Of a DNA stretch of 64,000 nt, positions 44,749-53,218 are shown in pieces. Position 1 is the stretch's first letter, and every line of letters starts with the position of its first letter. Source of the DNA: Mucilaginibacter sp. UR6-1 (GTDB lineage: Bacteria; Bacteroidota; Bacteroidia; Sphingobacteriales; Sphingobacteriaceae); assembly GCF_020880975.1 (NCBI RefSeq), contig NZ_JAJIWP010000001.1, positions 434,001 through 498,000 on the forward strand. The letters run 5' to 3'. The translations under genes were made by a program, and so were the position numbers. The notes beneath the pieces are model-generated. The model did no database searches and was not told the origin of the DNA. It saw only the letters and a list, made by a program, of their open reading frames with translations.

Positions 44749-45364
44749 AGAGGTGCTCGGTATAGATCTGTTCAAGAACGGGGTTAATTACAGGCTGCAG
44801 GCTGACGGGTGTGTAGAATGTACTGACCCGCTGGAAGTCGATCCTGTCAGGAAGCACCGGGGTGACCCGGCCAAATTTAGAAAGCTGTTCATCCACTTCC
44901 TGCATGATCTCGTAGCGGGCATTCGACTTGATACGGTTAGGGACGAACACCATGCTGATAAGGGGATTGATCCTTTTCATCACGACCGTAAACAGCACGG
45001 TGGACTGGAAGGTGAATTCATCATAGGAGAACGGGCAGATGACCAGGTCGGCGGAATTAAAGACCGGGATCAGCCCGTCATCATCCAGTTTGCCGGGCAG
45101 GTCGATGAGTACGACAGCCTTTTCATTTTTACCGAGCAAACCCCTGAGGTAGGGGTAACTCTCCAGGTTGGCAGGAACCACGTCATAGGGTTCTGCATTT
45201 TCAAGGATCTTCGCCTTTTCGAATTTCTGTGCGATCGACTGCTGGTAGTCCATGTCAATGACGGTGACGGGACAGCTTTTTTCCAGCGTCAGGTAATTAG
45301 CCAGCACGAGTGCAAGCGTACTTTTCCCCGCGCCGCCTTTTTGGTTTCCGATTATTATTATCAT
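44699..45364 (-). CDS. traA: TraA-like ParA-family ATPase
   Basis: 221 residues. The deviant Walker A GNQKGGAGKST is at 6-16, with VTVIDMDYQQS and VVLIDLPGKLDD forming the ParA core. It is named TraA in CTnDOT-type elements and is thought to take part in partition-like positioning of the element or its DNA. It starts 15 bases before the relaxase gene ends and shares its 3' end with the DUF3408-like gene. Confidence 0.9.
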   Translation of the reverse strand: MIIIIGNQKGGAGKSTLALVLANYLTLEKSCPVTVIDMDYQQSIAQKFEKAKILENAEPYDVVPANLESYPYLRGLLGKNEKAVVLIDLPGKLDDDGLIPVFNSADLVICPFSYDEFTFQSTVLFTVVMKRINPLISMVFVPNRIKSNARYEIMQEVDEQLSKFGRVTPVLPDRIDFQRVSTFYTPVSLQPVINPVLEQIYTEHLYGKHEITGRPDTGTAG

Positions 45365-45379
45365 AGTTCATAGGAATTG

Positions 45380-46336
45380 TTATCTGGTATTGGTGCGGGC
45401 TTTCCTTTGCCGTCTCCGGCCCATCCCGTGTATCTGCTGATCGTCCACGTCATCGGCAATACTGACCGGCGGGACATAAACCGGGGTTTCTGCCGCTGCG
45501 ACTTCGGCCTGTATTCCGGTTTCTTTACCGGCCGGCCCGGCAGGCACGCCGGCTGTGAGCATCAGTTCTTTCAGCGGCAGCACTTCGCTGCCCTTGAAAA
45601 CCATTTTGGCCCCGTGGTCGATAATGGAATAGCCATACGGCTTCTGACCTTCTGCGGAATGAAATATAAGTTCGATCCGGTAATTCTCCTTCAGGAACGA
45701 TGCGAATCCGGGTCGGTGTTTGTGCTGCCTCAGCAGCGCAGCGATTCCGGCTGCATGCCGCTTGTCCGGAACATAGCCTTCTATTTTATCCCTGATCTGC
45801 TGTTCATCGGGGTCTGTACCCGGAAAGCCTCCCGATTCCAGGATCATGCAAAACTGCGCACGGGTACTGAACCTGTACTGCATGGCCATTTCGTAGCCCA
45901 GTACCTTATTGATATTCCGCTGAGCCCTCACATGTTCATAAGCACTGCTGATCTTTTTACCGTCGCGCCCCACGCGGCTGCTAACGATGTGAACGTGGTT
46001 GTTACCGGTGTCCTTATGGTAAACGATCAGGTACGGCTGATCGCCATAGCCCATTTCTTTCAGCCAGCTTTCGGCGATTCCGGTCAGTGTAACCTTATCG
46101 TATGACCGCCCCCTGCCCGATATCACCGCATGGAACTGTGGCAGCCTGACATGCTTATTCAATGCGGAAAGCGCCGTCAGGTAATTGATATAGTCTTTGG
46201 GTTTAAGCTGACCAAGTGACTGCAGCGAACCGAAATTCGCCGTCTTCATCAGTTCACCCTTGTTCTTATCTATTTTCCGGGTATTGTAACTCACCCCCGT
46301 AAAGCCTGCAGCAGGTGCCAGTATCTTCACAATCAT
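45380..46336 (-). CDS. mobB: MobB relaxase (MOB-family DNA nickase)
   Basis: 318 residues. Tyr17 (GVSYNTRK) is the likely nicking tyrosine, and the metal-binding three-His motif is His107-x-Asp109...His114-x-His116 (HKDTGNNHVHIV), with the upstream His69 (QFHAVIS). The relaxase cleaves one strand at oriT and is carried into the recipient. It lies between the methyltransferase and ParA-like genes. The C-terminus is lysine/arginine-rich and unstructured (GRRRQRKARTNTR). Confidence 0.92.
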   Translation of the reverse strand: MIVKILAPAAGFTGVSYNTRKIDKNKGELMKTANFGSLQSLGQLKPKDYINYLTALSALNKHVRLPQFHAVISGRGRSYDKVTLTGIAESWLKEMGYGDQPYLIVYHKDTGNNHVHIVSSRVGRDGKKISSAYEHVRAQRNINKVLGYEMAMQYRFSTRAQFCMILESGGFPGTDPDEQQIRDKIEGYVPDKRHAAGIAALLRQHKHRPGFASFLKENYRIELIFHSAEGQKPYGYSIIDHGAKMVFKGSEVLPLKELMLTAGVPAGPAGKETGIQAEVAAAETPVYVPPVSIADDVDDQQIHGMGRRRQRKARTNTR

Positions 46337-46361
46337 GGTATCAAATTAGAACTGCACATTG

Positions 46362-46847
46362 TTAAGGCCGGTACCTTTCCACCGCAGCGATGGTATCATG
46401 AATGGCACCGCCATGACTGAAAAGGGCGATCTTCTCCAGTTTAAAATCCCTGCTTTTACCCATAACTACGGAATGGTAACCGAAGGTGATGACGAGGCCG
46501 CCGGGTACAAGTACGCGGGGAATCGCATCTTTCAACTGACGGAAAGGACTGCAGACCATGCCTTTATAAAGTTCCATACTCTTTCGGTAGGCATAGGGCG
46601 GATCAAGCAGGATCGTATTGAACCTGCCGCCGTTCCAGGATAACAGAAACTGCAGCGCGTCCAGGTGGTACGCAGCCGGCATTTCCGGATCGAGATCGTT
46701 CCGGATTTCATTCACTTTCAAGCGCGTCTTACCGGCGAACAGGTTCAATACCTGCCCTTCACAGGTTCTTTCCACCCATTCCCGCAGCGGCCTGATTTGA
46801 AAGGTATAGCGGTTAAGCGGACACCTGAAATGCTCGAAGGTAGGCAT
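46362..46847 (-). CDS. SAM-dependent methyltransferase with DPPY motif
   Basis: 161 residues. The SAM-binding segment is LNLFAGKTRL (around residues 33-42) and the catalytic DPPY motif is LLDPPYAYRKS (around residues 80-90), followed by FGYHSVVMGKSR. DPPY marks amino-group (N6-adenine or N4-cytosine) DNA methyltransferases, but at 161 residues it lacks an obvious target recognition domain. It is the first gene of the minus-strand tra run, 25 bases before mobB. It may modify the element's DNA or the nick site; this is inference. Confidence 0.8.
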   Translation of the reverse strand: MPTFEHFRCPLNRYTFQIRPLREWVERTCEGQVLNLFAGKTRLKVNEIRNDLDPEMPAAYHLDALQFLLSWNGGRFNTILLDPPYAYRKSMELYKGMVCSPFRQLKDAIPRVLVPGGLVITFGYHSVVMGKSRDFKLEKIALFSHGGAIHDTIAAVERYRP

Positions 46848-47298
46848 GGGCTGGAATTAAAAAGAAAATGGGTACCGGTTCATGGAGGGACAGCCGGGCA
46901 GGGGTATCAACTGAACGGTAGCATTTAATAACGCTGTAACCCGGTACAGGGGCAGCGATAGAACTTCAGCATTAAAGCGCGATGTAACCAGGTAACCGGA
47001 TACCGTTAGATCAGGAGAGCTGCTGAACAGCTGATCAGGATAACCCGGTAACCCGGCACCTTCCTATCCAAGCATCCGGGCGGTTTGGTAACAATGGGCC
47101 AGGCTACCAAAATAACGACGGATCGGGCTATCCGTCCGGCACCATAACCCGCTAACGATTGAACCGTGTAACCCGGTAACCCGGTACCGGTATAACAGCA
47201 GAACGCGGTAAATTGATAACGCTGCCGCTTGATAACAAGCTAAAATCGTAACAATGCATCAGGCTATCGCAGGAACAGGAATGCAGTAGAACCGGATA
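46848..47298. repeat. Intergenic block with repeated TAACCCGGTA units
   Basis: About 450 non-coding bases between the methyltransferase and MobA genes. The ten-base unit TAACCCGGTA occurs at 46937, 47041, 47169 and 47177, overlapping copies at 47049 (last base but one differs) and a degenerate copy at 46985 (TAACCAGGTAACCGG). It is the only such repeat in the window. Near mob genes it could be a relaxosome or partition binding region. No open frame there looks real. Confidence 0.7.
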
Positions 47299-47709
47299 TC
47301 ATTTCCCCATCAGCCGGATGATCTTCCTCAGCGAGGTTTCCAGCAAGCGCTGGATGGCAATATATTCTTCCATCAACCGGTTAAAGTTACCGATGACCTG
47401 TGGCGGCACGCTTCCCTGAAGTTTTAAAGTATTGGCATGTTTAGCCAGCTGGTTGATATTGTTGCCCGAGCGGCCAAGTTCAGCCCCGGCTTTGTCCAGC
47501 ACTTTCAGCAGCTCAGCCCCATTGACAATGATCCGGCCGGCATCGTTCAGGACCCGCATCCGCAATATTTCGGTTTTGCTGATCCCGAATTCCTTTTCCA
47601 TCGCAATGATCAGGTCATATTCTTCCTGTGTAAACCGGACATCCAGCTTTTTCACCCGTTTGCCGTTTCCGAGTTTTGGCCTTCCCTGAAGCCTTTTCTG
47701 ATCAGCCAT
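47299..47709 (-). CDS. mobA: MobA, relaxosome accessory DNA-binding protein
   Basis: 136 residues from the ATG at 47709 (MADQKRLQGRPKLG); the frame is open back to a TTG at 47802 but that part covers the hairpins. A ribbon-helix-helix-like start (KKLDVRFTQEEYDLIIAMEKE) is followed by a MobC-type helical domain with the signature GRSGNNINQLAKHANT. Proteins of this kind bind oriT and help the relaxase nick it. The gene lies next to the strongest hairpins in the window. Confidence 0.88.
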   Translation of the reverse strand: MADQKRLQGRPKLGNGKRVKKLDVRFTQEEYDLIIAMEKEFGISKTEILRMRVLNDAGRIIVNGAELLKVLDKAGAELGRSGNNINQLAKHANTLKLQGSVPPQVIGNFNRLMEEYIAIQRLLETSLRKIIRLMGK

Positions 47710-47740
47710 AAAGAAAAACGAGTTGCGAAGTTTTGACCAG

Positions 47741-47812
47741 TCCCCCGGAGGGGCAAGATTCTTTTTGTCCGACAAAAAGACATCTTGCCCGAACGAAATC
47801 AAAGTGATTTCG
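47741..47812. other. Hairpin cluster, candidate origin of transfer (oriT)
   Basis: Between MobA and the primase-like gene are three inverted repeats. First, a small CCCC/GGGG hairpin at 47743-47753. Second, a strong stem with arms GGGCAAGAT-T-CTTTTTGTC (47751-47769) and GACAAAAAG-AC-ATCTTGCCC (47771-47790). Third, CGAAATCA-AAG-TGATTTCG (47794-47812), a perfect 8-base stem. Dense hairpins immediately upstream of mobA are where oriT is expected in Bacteroidota elements. The nick position cannot be read from sequence alone. Confidence 0.55.
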
Positions 47813-47848
47813 GATTATGGTGAACTGCGTAATGGGCAGGACAGCCCC

Positions 47849-48778
47849 TTAGACTGAGCGGCCCCTGGGGCCGTCGCCCGATGCAGGAAGCAGGCGTTCA
47901 GCCTTGAGCCCTGCGACCAGCTTGTCGTTGTAATCGTTGAATTTTTCATAGGCTCCCGAACGGTCCGAGGCATAGGGCAATGCTTTGATAAAGTCCTTAG
48001 TCGCATGAAGCCCGGCAGTATCCCTGTCGAGAAACAGGTCTATGGCCGGGTACTTGATGGCCTGCCTGATGCCTTCTGCCAGCAAGGAAAGGGTATTCAG
48101 GACAATAACACTTTGTGACGCCCCCCGGCGCTCCCTCAGCCAGCTGAGGTAATTCATATAGCCTTCAAAAACGGCGACCGATTTCGGATCGCCGGGGATA
48201 ATGCTGATGGCCTTTTGGCCGAGGCAGCCTTTAAAATAGCGGTTACGGACCTCCCAGCTTCCGGCCTCATTTTTCCACCCGGCAGCAAAAAACTGCTTCT
48301 TTTCGCCTTTCTCGTTCTTGACGTGGTAATACACTTCATTCAGCCGGTTTTTGGCGATGTCAAAAACGCCGCGGCTTTGCAGGTAAGCGGTTATCGCCGG
48401 GTGAGTGCCTATCGTTTTGATACTTTCGATCACATAGTTGCGTGTCCTGACCGGCAGGCGTGGCCTGGCCTCCCTGCGTACAGGCGGACCCATGTTGCAG
48501 GCCACCTGGATCTTTTCTACGACCTCATTAAATTTCAGATCGGGCCAGCAGGCCAGTCCAAGGTCAATAATGTTCCCGCCTTTGCCGGTTCCGTGGTCAT
48601 ACCAGGCACCCAGTTTATCGTCCACGCTGAAGGAAGGATCATTGTCGCCTTCCCTGAGCATACTCCTGTACATGTATTCCTTGCCGAACTTTTTTACAGG
48701 TTCGAAGCCTAGACGGCTGAGCAGGTCGACGATCGAAGCCTGTTCTTTGAGCTCTTTCGCGTTCAATAGTTGCGTCAT
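47849..48778 (-). CDS. Primase-like protein (CHC2-type N-terminus, toprim)
   Basis: 309 residues from the ATG at 48778 (MTQLLNAKELKEQ), chosen over in-frame upstream codons because the family domain starts there. The N-terminus follows the DnaG CHC2 zinc-domain pattern (YRSMLREGDNDPSFSVDDKLGAWYDHGTGKGG) but has no zinc-binding Cys/His set, a common variant in Bacteroidota ICE proteins. The toprim acidic residues are in VAVFEGYMNYLSW and DLFLDRDTAG. Could prime or process single-stranded DNA during transfer or replication. Confidence 0.88.
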   Translation of the reverse strand: MTQLLNAKELKEQASIVDLLSRLGFEPVKKFGKEYMYRSMLREGDNDPSFSVDDKLGAWYDHGTGKGGNIIDLGLACWPDLKFNEVVEKIQVACNMGPPVRREARPRLPVRTRNYVIESIKTIGTHPAITAYLQSRGVFDIAKNRLNEVYYHVKNEKGEKKQFFAAGWKNEAGSWEVRNRYFKGCLGQKAISIIPGDPKSVAVFEGYMNYLSWLRERRGASQSVIVLNTLSLLAEGIRQAIKYPAIDLFLDRDTAGLHATKDFIKALPYASDRSGAYEKFNDYNDKLVAGLKAERLLPASGDGPRGRSV

Positions 48779-49206
48779 GATATTTACAGCTAAATATGAA
48801 GTACCCCGGAGCACTCCGGGCCAGTACCGGCAGCGGGTAACGAACCCGTTCAATCCGCTTCTGCCGGTATATATTTTCGGGACTACTCACGTCGGCATCT
48901 ACATGCCGGGCCTTCGCCTGCCAATGCGTTTTCGGTATCTTGATATGATCTCACCTTCGCAGAATTTTCCGCTCCCCGCGGAATAATGCTTTGTCCCCGT
49001 ACGTCAAAGATCCTTTAGGAGGCCTGGCATTCCATTGCTTGTCCTGGCCAACGGATCAAAGGTGGCGCTATCCCGGCCGGGTAAATCAGGAGCTTTTCGG
49101 TACTACCGATAAATAAATTTCAGGCAAAAAAAAGGGCGGCCCTGAATCGGCCACCCGGGTACCGGCGCAGATTACCGGCTGAAAAGAAAAGAAAATGAGA
49201 GCACCG
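48779..49206. other. Intergenic region before rteC terminator
   Basis: About 430 bases that hold no supported gene. The minus-strand terminator at 49126 is the only structure I can name. Plus-strand frames here are shadows. Confidence 0.5.
49126..49156 (-). terminator. Rho-independent terminator of rteC
   Basis: Minus-strand read: GGGTGGCC, a 7-base loop, GGCCGCCC (one mismatch) and eight Ts. It is 50 bases downstream of the rteC stop. Confidence 0.7.
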
Positions 49207-50046
49207 TCAGGAATTGTCGCTGTCGATCTTCCGGAGGATCGCTTCCTTCATCTGGTCGATGAATTTGGTAAAGCTCAGGCGTTTCCGTCGCTCGATCTCG
49301 TTAAAACGGCGCTGAACAATACCGATCGAAACCTGCAGGCTGCTTTCGAGCCAGCGTACGATCTGGTTGAGGCTGGCATTGCCATGGTTCAGCTGGCCGG
49401 TCAGCCAGAGACCGTACGCCAGTTCAACAATATTAACGGCATCTCCGGTCCAGCGAAGGTCGGATACCGGCTGGGCTGATCTGACCGCATGTAACTCCGG
49501 GTGCGTAACCTGCGCGATCTGTTCCAGCAGGTAATATTGTATGCATTCATAAGCGATAAACTTGGCGAAAAGATAGGTCATCGGGGTCGAGAACTGGTTG
49601 CCGAATTCTGAAAGATCGGCCGCCGGGACTGACAGGGGCGCGGCATCTGCCAGGAAGTAATGCCTGTCGAGGTCAGTTAGCCCGGTCTTAAAATACTGGT
49701 AGTGGAAATTATTCATGCGGAAAAAGCTTTTGCGCGCTTTGAGTTCATCCTCGTAATAGCGTATCCTGCTGGCATCCGTGCCGATAGGTACGTGCATGTG
49801 AATATGGTATTTCATGATCTCTTCGATGCGTTTGGCCAATATTTCCGGCTGGAAATACTTGAAGAAAAAGATCTCTTCGTCCACATCCGTGAATTTCAGC
49901 TGGTCACGAACCTGATTGACCGCAGCAATAGCGGTATCGATCGCTTTGAGCATAAGGTTCAGCCTCTCCAATCCAGGCTCCATTTCATTCAGTTCCAGAA
50001 TGTCTTCATTCAGAACTTTTTTGATTTCTTCTAATTGCTGATCCAT
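49207..50046 (-). CDS. rteC: RteC-domain regulator
   Basis: 279 residues from the ATG at 50046 (MDQQLEEIKKVL). It has the RteC fold pattern: helical N-terminus (YFQPEILAKRIEEIMKYHIHMH), FFRMNNFHYQYFKTGLTDLDRHYF in the middle, and a C-terminal winged-helix-like end (WLESSLQVSIGIVQRRFNEI). RteC in CTnDOT activates the excision operon after tetracycline induction. Here there is no visible rteA/rteB pair nearby, so the upstream signal is unknown. Terminator at 49126 follows. Confidence 0.9.
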   Translation of the reverse strand: MDQQLEEIKKVLNEDILELNEMEPGLERLNLMLKAIDTAIAAVNQVRDQLKFTDVDEEIFFFKYFQPEILAKRIEEIMKYHIHMHVPIGTDASRIRYYEDELKARKSFFRMNNFHYQYFKTGLTDLDRHYFLADAAPLSVPAADLSEFGNQFSTPMTYLFAKFIAYECIQYYLLEQIAQVTHPELHAVRSAQPVSDLRWTGDAVNIVELAYGLWLTGQLNHGNASLNQIVRWLESSLQVSIGIVQRRFNEIERRKRLSFTKFIDQMKEAILRKIDSDNS

Positions 50047-50120
50047 GATATTTAAAATTAGGCATCGCCTTCCCATTTCGCACGGGAACATGCAATGCCG
50101 GTACTTCCGTTTTACGGGCA

Positions 50121-51482
50121 TTAAGTTAATTTTTCAAATTGCCTGATTAGCCTTGCACCCTCATTGATGACGGGGAATGCCTGACATATCCTCGGCGTAA
50201 GCACACTGATAAAGAAACTGATAATCACTTCGGTCATCAGCATATTATAGGAAATGTGGCCGTTGCGCAAGTTGTAAAGGCAGCTGATCAGGACACAGAT
50301 AACGCTTGCTGTGCCGCAACAATCATAGAGGAGGTTGTAACGGTTAACCGATCCGGCCAGGGATCCGGCCTGTTCAATATAGGCGGACTGTTCCTGCAAT
50401 CGAATTTTCAGGGAATCACGGGCCGCATGGTCACCGGTCAACGCCTGTACGAGCGCCTTTTCATTGGCACTTTCCGTTCCGGACAATGCCGCCTGCCGCG
50501 CTGTAAAAAAGGTAGAATTACAGAAACCTAACCACAAGACAACCAGCACATAAAGGGAATCGATCAGCGCGGTCACCGGTTCGAAATACCAGAGGCCTGC
50601 CAGCAGCAACATGACCAATGATCCTTCGCAGAAGAGGACGCCAAGCAGCGCCATAAAAGCATTTTGTATCACTTGTATGTTCCTGAGCCCTGATTTTATA
50701 ATTGCCGCATCAGTTTGTTTACCCGAATACCGGGCAATAAAGCGGTAAACGTATTTTCGCCGGATCTCGCCGTTAAGCCGGATGAGCATTTGCTGCCTGA
50801 GGTAGCTGCACAGGCTTTTAGCCAGCATCATGCAGCCAAGCAGGATGACGGTAGCAACCAGCAGGCTTATCTTTTTCTCCGAGGGTGAATCGCTGATGCC
50901 CCGCTGGAGCAACCACGACAAGGCTATCCCGAATAACGTTACGCCGGCATTCATGACCGGGATGCTGATGTAAAGTGTTTTCTGAAAGGAGTCTGTCTTG
51001 AGCAGGGCATACCAGATATGATTGGCCAGCCTGAACGGGCCGCGACGCAAATCTTCCACGTACAGTGATGCCCCGTCACACCAGCTCTTTTCCAGCGAAG
51101 TACCCGGAAGCCATGCCATTCCGGTTGCCGGATCGCCGATCAGGTATCTCCATTTTCCCCGGCTGCTCTCAGCCCCGAAGCAAACGACAAAATGATAGGT
51201 CCCGTCAGGATTACGGGTGCGGAGGATACAGGGCGAATCAAGGGCGCGCAGGGTATTTTCGTCCATGCTGACGCACCGGGATTTCAAACCGCTCCTGGTG
51301 GCGAGTTCCCGCAGGTCGAAAAGTGACAGTCCGGAGGGCGTTGCGTTCTCGTACAGGAGTAAATGCAGACCATCATCATAGCGCCCTGCATAATTAAGCA
51401 GCATGGCTATGCAGGCGATTCCGCAATCGTCGGGCCCCCGTTGCCTGACGAAGGTGTTGTTAAGCATCAACAGATTTTTCAT
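50121..51482 (-). CDS. C39 peptidase fused to ABC membrane domain, ATPase domain missing
   Basis: 453 residues. An N-terminal C39 peptidase has Gln14, Cys20 (RQRGPDDCGIACIAMLL), His97 (TYHFVVCFG) and Asp117 (IGDPATGM), all present. An ABC-exporter membrane domain follows (residues ~165-420, helices such as VATVILLGCMMLAKSL and FMALLGVLFCEGSLVMLLLAGLWYF). The protein stops where a nucleotide-binding domain should start; no Walker or signature motif follows. C39 exporters cut double-glycine leaders. A double-glycine-leader peptide gene lies 1.4 kb away at 52918. It may need a partner ATPase or act only as a protease. Confidence 0.85.
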   Translation of the reverse strand: MKNLLMLNNTFVRQRGPDDCGIACIAMLLNYAGRYDDGLHLLLYENATPSGLSLFDLRELATRSGLKSRCVSMDENTLRALDSPCILRTRNPDGTYHFVVCFGAESSRGKWRYLIGDPATGMAWLPGTSLEKSWCDGASLYVEDLRRGPFRLANHIWYALLKTDSFQKTLYISIPVMNAGVTLFGIALSWLLQRGISDSPSEKKISLLVATVILLGCMMLAKSLCSYLRQQMLIRLNGEIRRKYVYRFIARYSGKQTDAAIIKSGLRNIQVIQNAFMALLGVLFCEGSLVMLLLAGLWYFEPVTALIDSLYVLVVLWLGFCNSTFFTARQAALSGTESANEKALVQALTGDHAARDSLKIRLQEQSAYIEQAGSLAGSVNRYNLLYDCCGTASVICVLISCLYNLRNGHISYNMLMTEVIISFFISVLTPRICQAFPVINEGARLIRQFEKLT

Positions 51483-51514
51483 AGGTCATCTATTTAAAGT
51501 TCAAATCCCGGGAT

Positions 51515-52156
51515 TTACCCGGTGGCAGGGAACATCAGGAGCGAGAAGAAGGTAACAGCGGCGATCCAGACCGCCAGCGCCGGGACGTAGGAAACCAACA
51601 CGATCCTGAGCGACTTATCGAAACCGGCATCCGTGACTTCAGATAATCCATAGGCCAGGATAAACCAGTAGCCTACCTCAAAAAGATTCAGTGACTGAAG
51701 CGCGTAATACCAGTCAGCCGGAATATTGCTGAAAAATGAAAGGGCGGAACCCATATAGTAACGGTGCCAGTCTGACAAGGTGCCGTTTTCGAACATATCT
51801 TTAAAACTCAGGAGTTTGATGACTGCCGGTATTAGAAATATGAAATCAGCGAGAACTGCTATCCTGAATATTTTGCCGGCAGAGACCTTGATATCGCTCA
51901 GATAACAGGCGGTGTGCAGGATCAGTGTGACCAGGGCAAGTTTAATCAGCAGATAAGCTATCGCTGAAACATATACCCATTGCTGTAGTGCATCATAAAT
52001 GCCTGCGCCGGATCCCGGGACACCGGAAAGCGGGTTACCGCTGTTTTCATAAAATTCAGGGGTAAGGATATAATGGCTCGTCAGACAGATCAGTAAGCAG
52101 GTGATCCCGAGCAGCAGCGACAGGCTGAGTTTACCGTGATGATAAAAGTATTTCAT
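51515..52156 (-). CDS. Multipass membrane protein of unknown function
   Basis: 213 residues from the ATG at 52156 (MKYFYHHGKL); the frame continues to 52204. Five or so hydrophobic segments (LSLLLGITCLLICL, VSAIAYLLIKLALVTLILH, FRIAVLADFIFLIPAVIKLL, VGYWFILAYGL, VSYVPALAVWIAAVTFFSLL) suggest a Yip1-like layout; the family is not recognised with confidence. It starts ~100 bases from the divergent rhomboid gene and ends 33 bases before the C39 protein. A role in peptide secretion or immunity is possible but unproven. Confidence 0.65.
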   Translation of the reverse strand: MKYFYHHGKLSLSLLLGITCLLICLTSHYILTPEFYENSGNPLSGVPGSGAGIYDALQQWVYVSAIAYLLIKLALVTLILHTACYLSDIKVSAGKIFRIAVLADFIFLIPAVIKLLSFKDMFENGTLSDWHRYYMGSALSFFSNIPADWYYALQSLNLFEVGYWFILAYGLSEVTDAGFDKSLRIVLVSYVPALAVWIAAVTFFSLLMFPATG

Positions 52157-52260
52157 TTCGTCAGATTTTCTGGTAAAATTCTGCCCGAACAGTGTCATTA
52201 ACAATAAGTACAGATTGTAAGTTATAAGCAGAAGTGATAGGGCTTTTAAATTAAAAAATT

Positions 52261-52875
52261 ATGCCTGACCTGATTCCCATCTTAGACAGCCGCCCGGTCA
52301 CCACGGTTATCGGCATCCTGAATTTTGCGGTCAGTATTGCCGGTATGAGACGGCGGGACCTTTACCATCAATGGATACTGCATCCCTACGGTATCAGGAG
52401 ACGAAAAGAATTCTGGCGTCTGATCACATCGGATTTCATCCATCATGACCTGGTCCATCTGCTCATTAACAGCGCGATGCTGTTCTTCATCTGCGGAGAA
52501 CTGGAAATGTTCCTTTCGGAGCGTTATGGGTCGGGAAGCCTGATCTTTCTGGCGATATACCTGCTCAGTCATTTGACCGGAGCTATGACCGTTTCCTGGT
52601 CGAACAGGAATAATTTTGAGTATTCCAGTGCAGGTGCGTCCGGCAGCATCATGGGCTGTATGATGAGTTTTATGATCCTTGCACCGCACGAAGTTGCTTT
52701 TTATTTACCGCTGGCCGGTGCAGTGGAAAATGAATTTGCCGCTTTGCTGGTGATCCTGGGACTGATGGTGTATCGATGGCGGTCGGGTAATGAAATGCTG
52801 GATAACGAACTGCACTTCTTCAGCGCATTGGGAGGGATTGCCGCTACGGTGATTTGTTGCGGCATCATTTTTTAG
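52261..52875 (+). CDS. Rhomboid-family intramembrane serine protease
   Basis: 204 residues. The catalytic Ser127 is in the GASG motif (SSAGASGSIMG) and the His185 partner is in DNELHFFSALGG; the HHDLVHLLINSAMLFFICG motif is the conserved second helix. Six membrane helices are predicted. Rhomboids cut substrates inside the membrane. It is the only plus-strand gene between the C39 locus and the peptide gene, and converges on the peptide gene across a shared terminator hairpin. The substrate is unknown; the peptide or its exporter are candidates. Confidence 0.92.
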   Translation: MPDLIPILDSRPVTTVIGILNFAVSIAGMRRRDLYHQWILHPYGIRRRKEFWRLITSDFIHHDLVHLLINSAMLFFICGELEMFLSERYGSGSLIFLAIYLLSHLTGAMTVSWSNRNNFEYSSAGASGSIMGCMMSFMILAPHEVAFYLPLAGAVENEFAALLVILGLMVYRWRSGNEMLDNELHFFSALGGIAATVICCGIIF

Positions 52876-52877
52876 AA

Positions 52878-52911
52878 GCAACACCGGGTAGAAGTATACT
52901 TCCGGTGTTGC
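52878..52911. terminator. Bidirectional terminator hairpin
   Basis: GCAACACCGG (52878-52887) pairs with CCGGTGTTGC (52902-52911), perfect 10 bases, with a GAAGTATACTTC palindrome inside the loop. It lies between the convergent ends of the rhomboid gene (52875) and the peptide gene (52918). Confidence 0.65.
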
Positions 52912-52917
52912 GTCCTG

Positions 52918-53085
52918 TTACCACCAACCGAGGCAGGATGGGCCGGTGGCTGCGATCACGGCACCGATGGCCGCGCCGGCACCGCCGAACAATCCCCCGA
53001 CTGTAGCTGAAACGACGATGTGGTAGCCGCACGAAGTCGCGCCCCCGATCATCTGCTTTGCCTGTGCATCTGATAATTCTTTCAT
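52918..53085 (-). CDS. Double-glycine-leader peptide, putative class II bacteriocin precursor
   Basis: 55 codons, ATG at 53085 and stop at 52918. The leader MKELSDAQAKQMIGG matches the LSxxExxxIxGG double-glycine consensus, with cleavage predicted after residue 15. The 40-residue core begins ATSCGYH, is rich in GxxxG/AxxxG (VGGLFGGAGAAIGAVIAATG), has two cysteines (core positions 4 and 36) and ends CLGWW. This is the layout of a class II-type bacteriocin or other secreted peptide. The upstream gap to the divergent XRE gene is 133 bases; a C39 peptidase protein lies nearby. Confidence 0.75.
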   Translation of the reverse strand: MKELSDAQAKQMIGGATSCGYHIVVSATVGGLFGGAGAAIGAVIAATGPSCLGWW

Positions 53086-53177
53086 GATAATTATATTTTA
53101 AGCGCTCCCTGAATTGAAAGCTTGATAAAGTTCCTTACTGTTTCCTGCGGTAGCTAAAACATTAACTTGTATTTTAT

Positions 53178-53185
53178 TACTTTTG
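53178..53185 (+). promoter_or_regulatory. -7 promoter element for the XRE regulator
   Basis: TACTTTTG matches TAnnTTTG, 34 bases before the ATG of the XRE gene at 53219. It lies in the gap shared with the peptide gene. No clear -33 box was identified. Confidence 0.45.
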
Positions 53186-53218
53186 CTTATAGAAATAATA
53201 TCAAAAGGTATTAAGTAA

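Noticed and set aside
46937..47186. TAACCCGGTA units as a CRISPR array
   Set aside because: Unit is only ten bases, spacing is irregular and some copies overlap; no cas genes nearby.
47710..47802. N-terminal extension of mobA to 47802
   Set aside because: The extension would begin at TTG and code through the strong hairpin; the ATG at 47709 opens the recognisable domain.
50121..51482. C39 protein as a complete bacteriocin exporter
   Set aside because: The frame ends after the membrane domain; no Walker A, signature or Walker B motif follows in any frame, so an ATPase partner is needed or the role differs.
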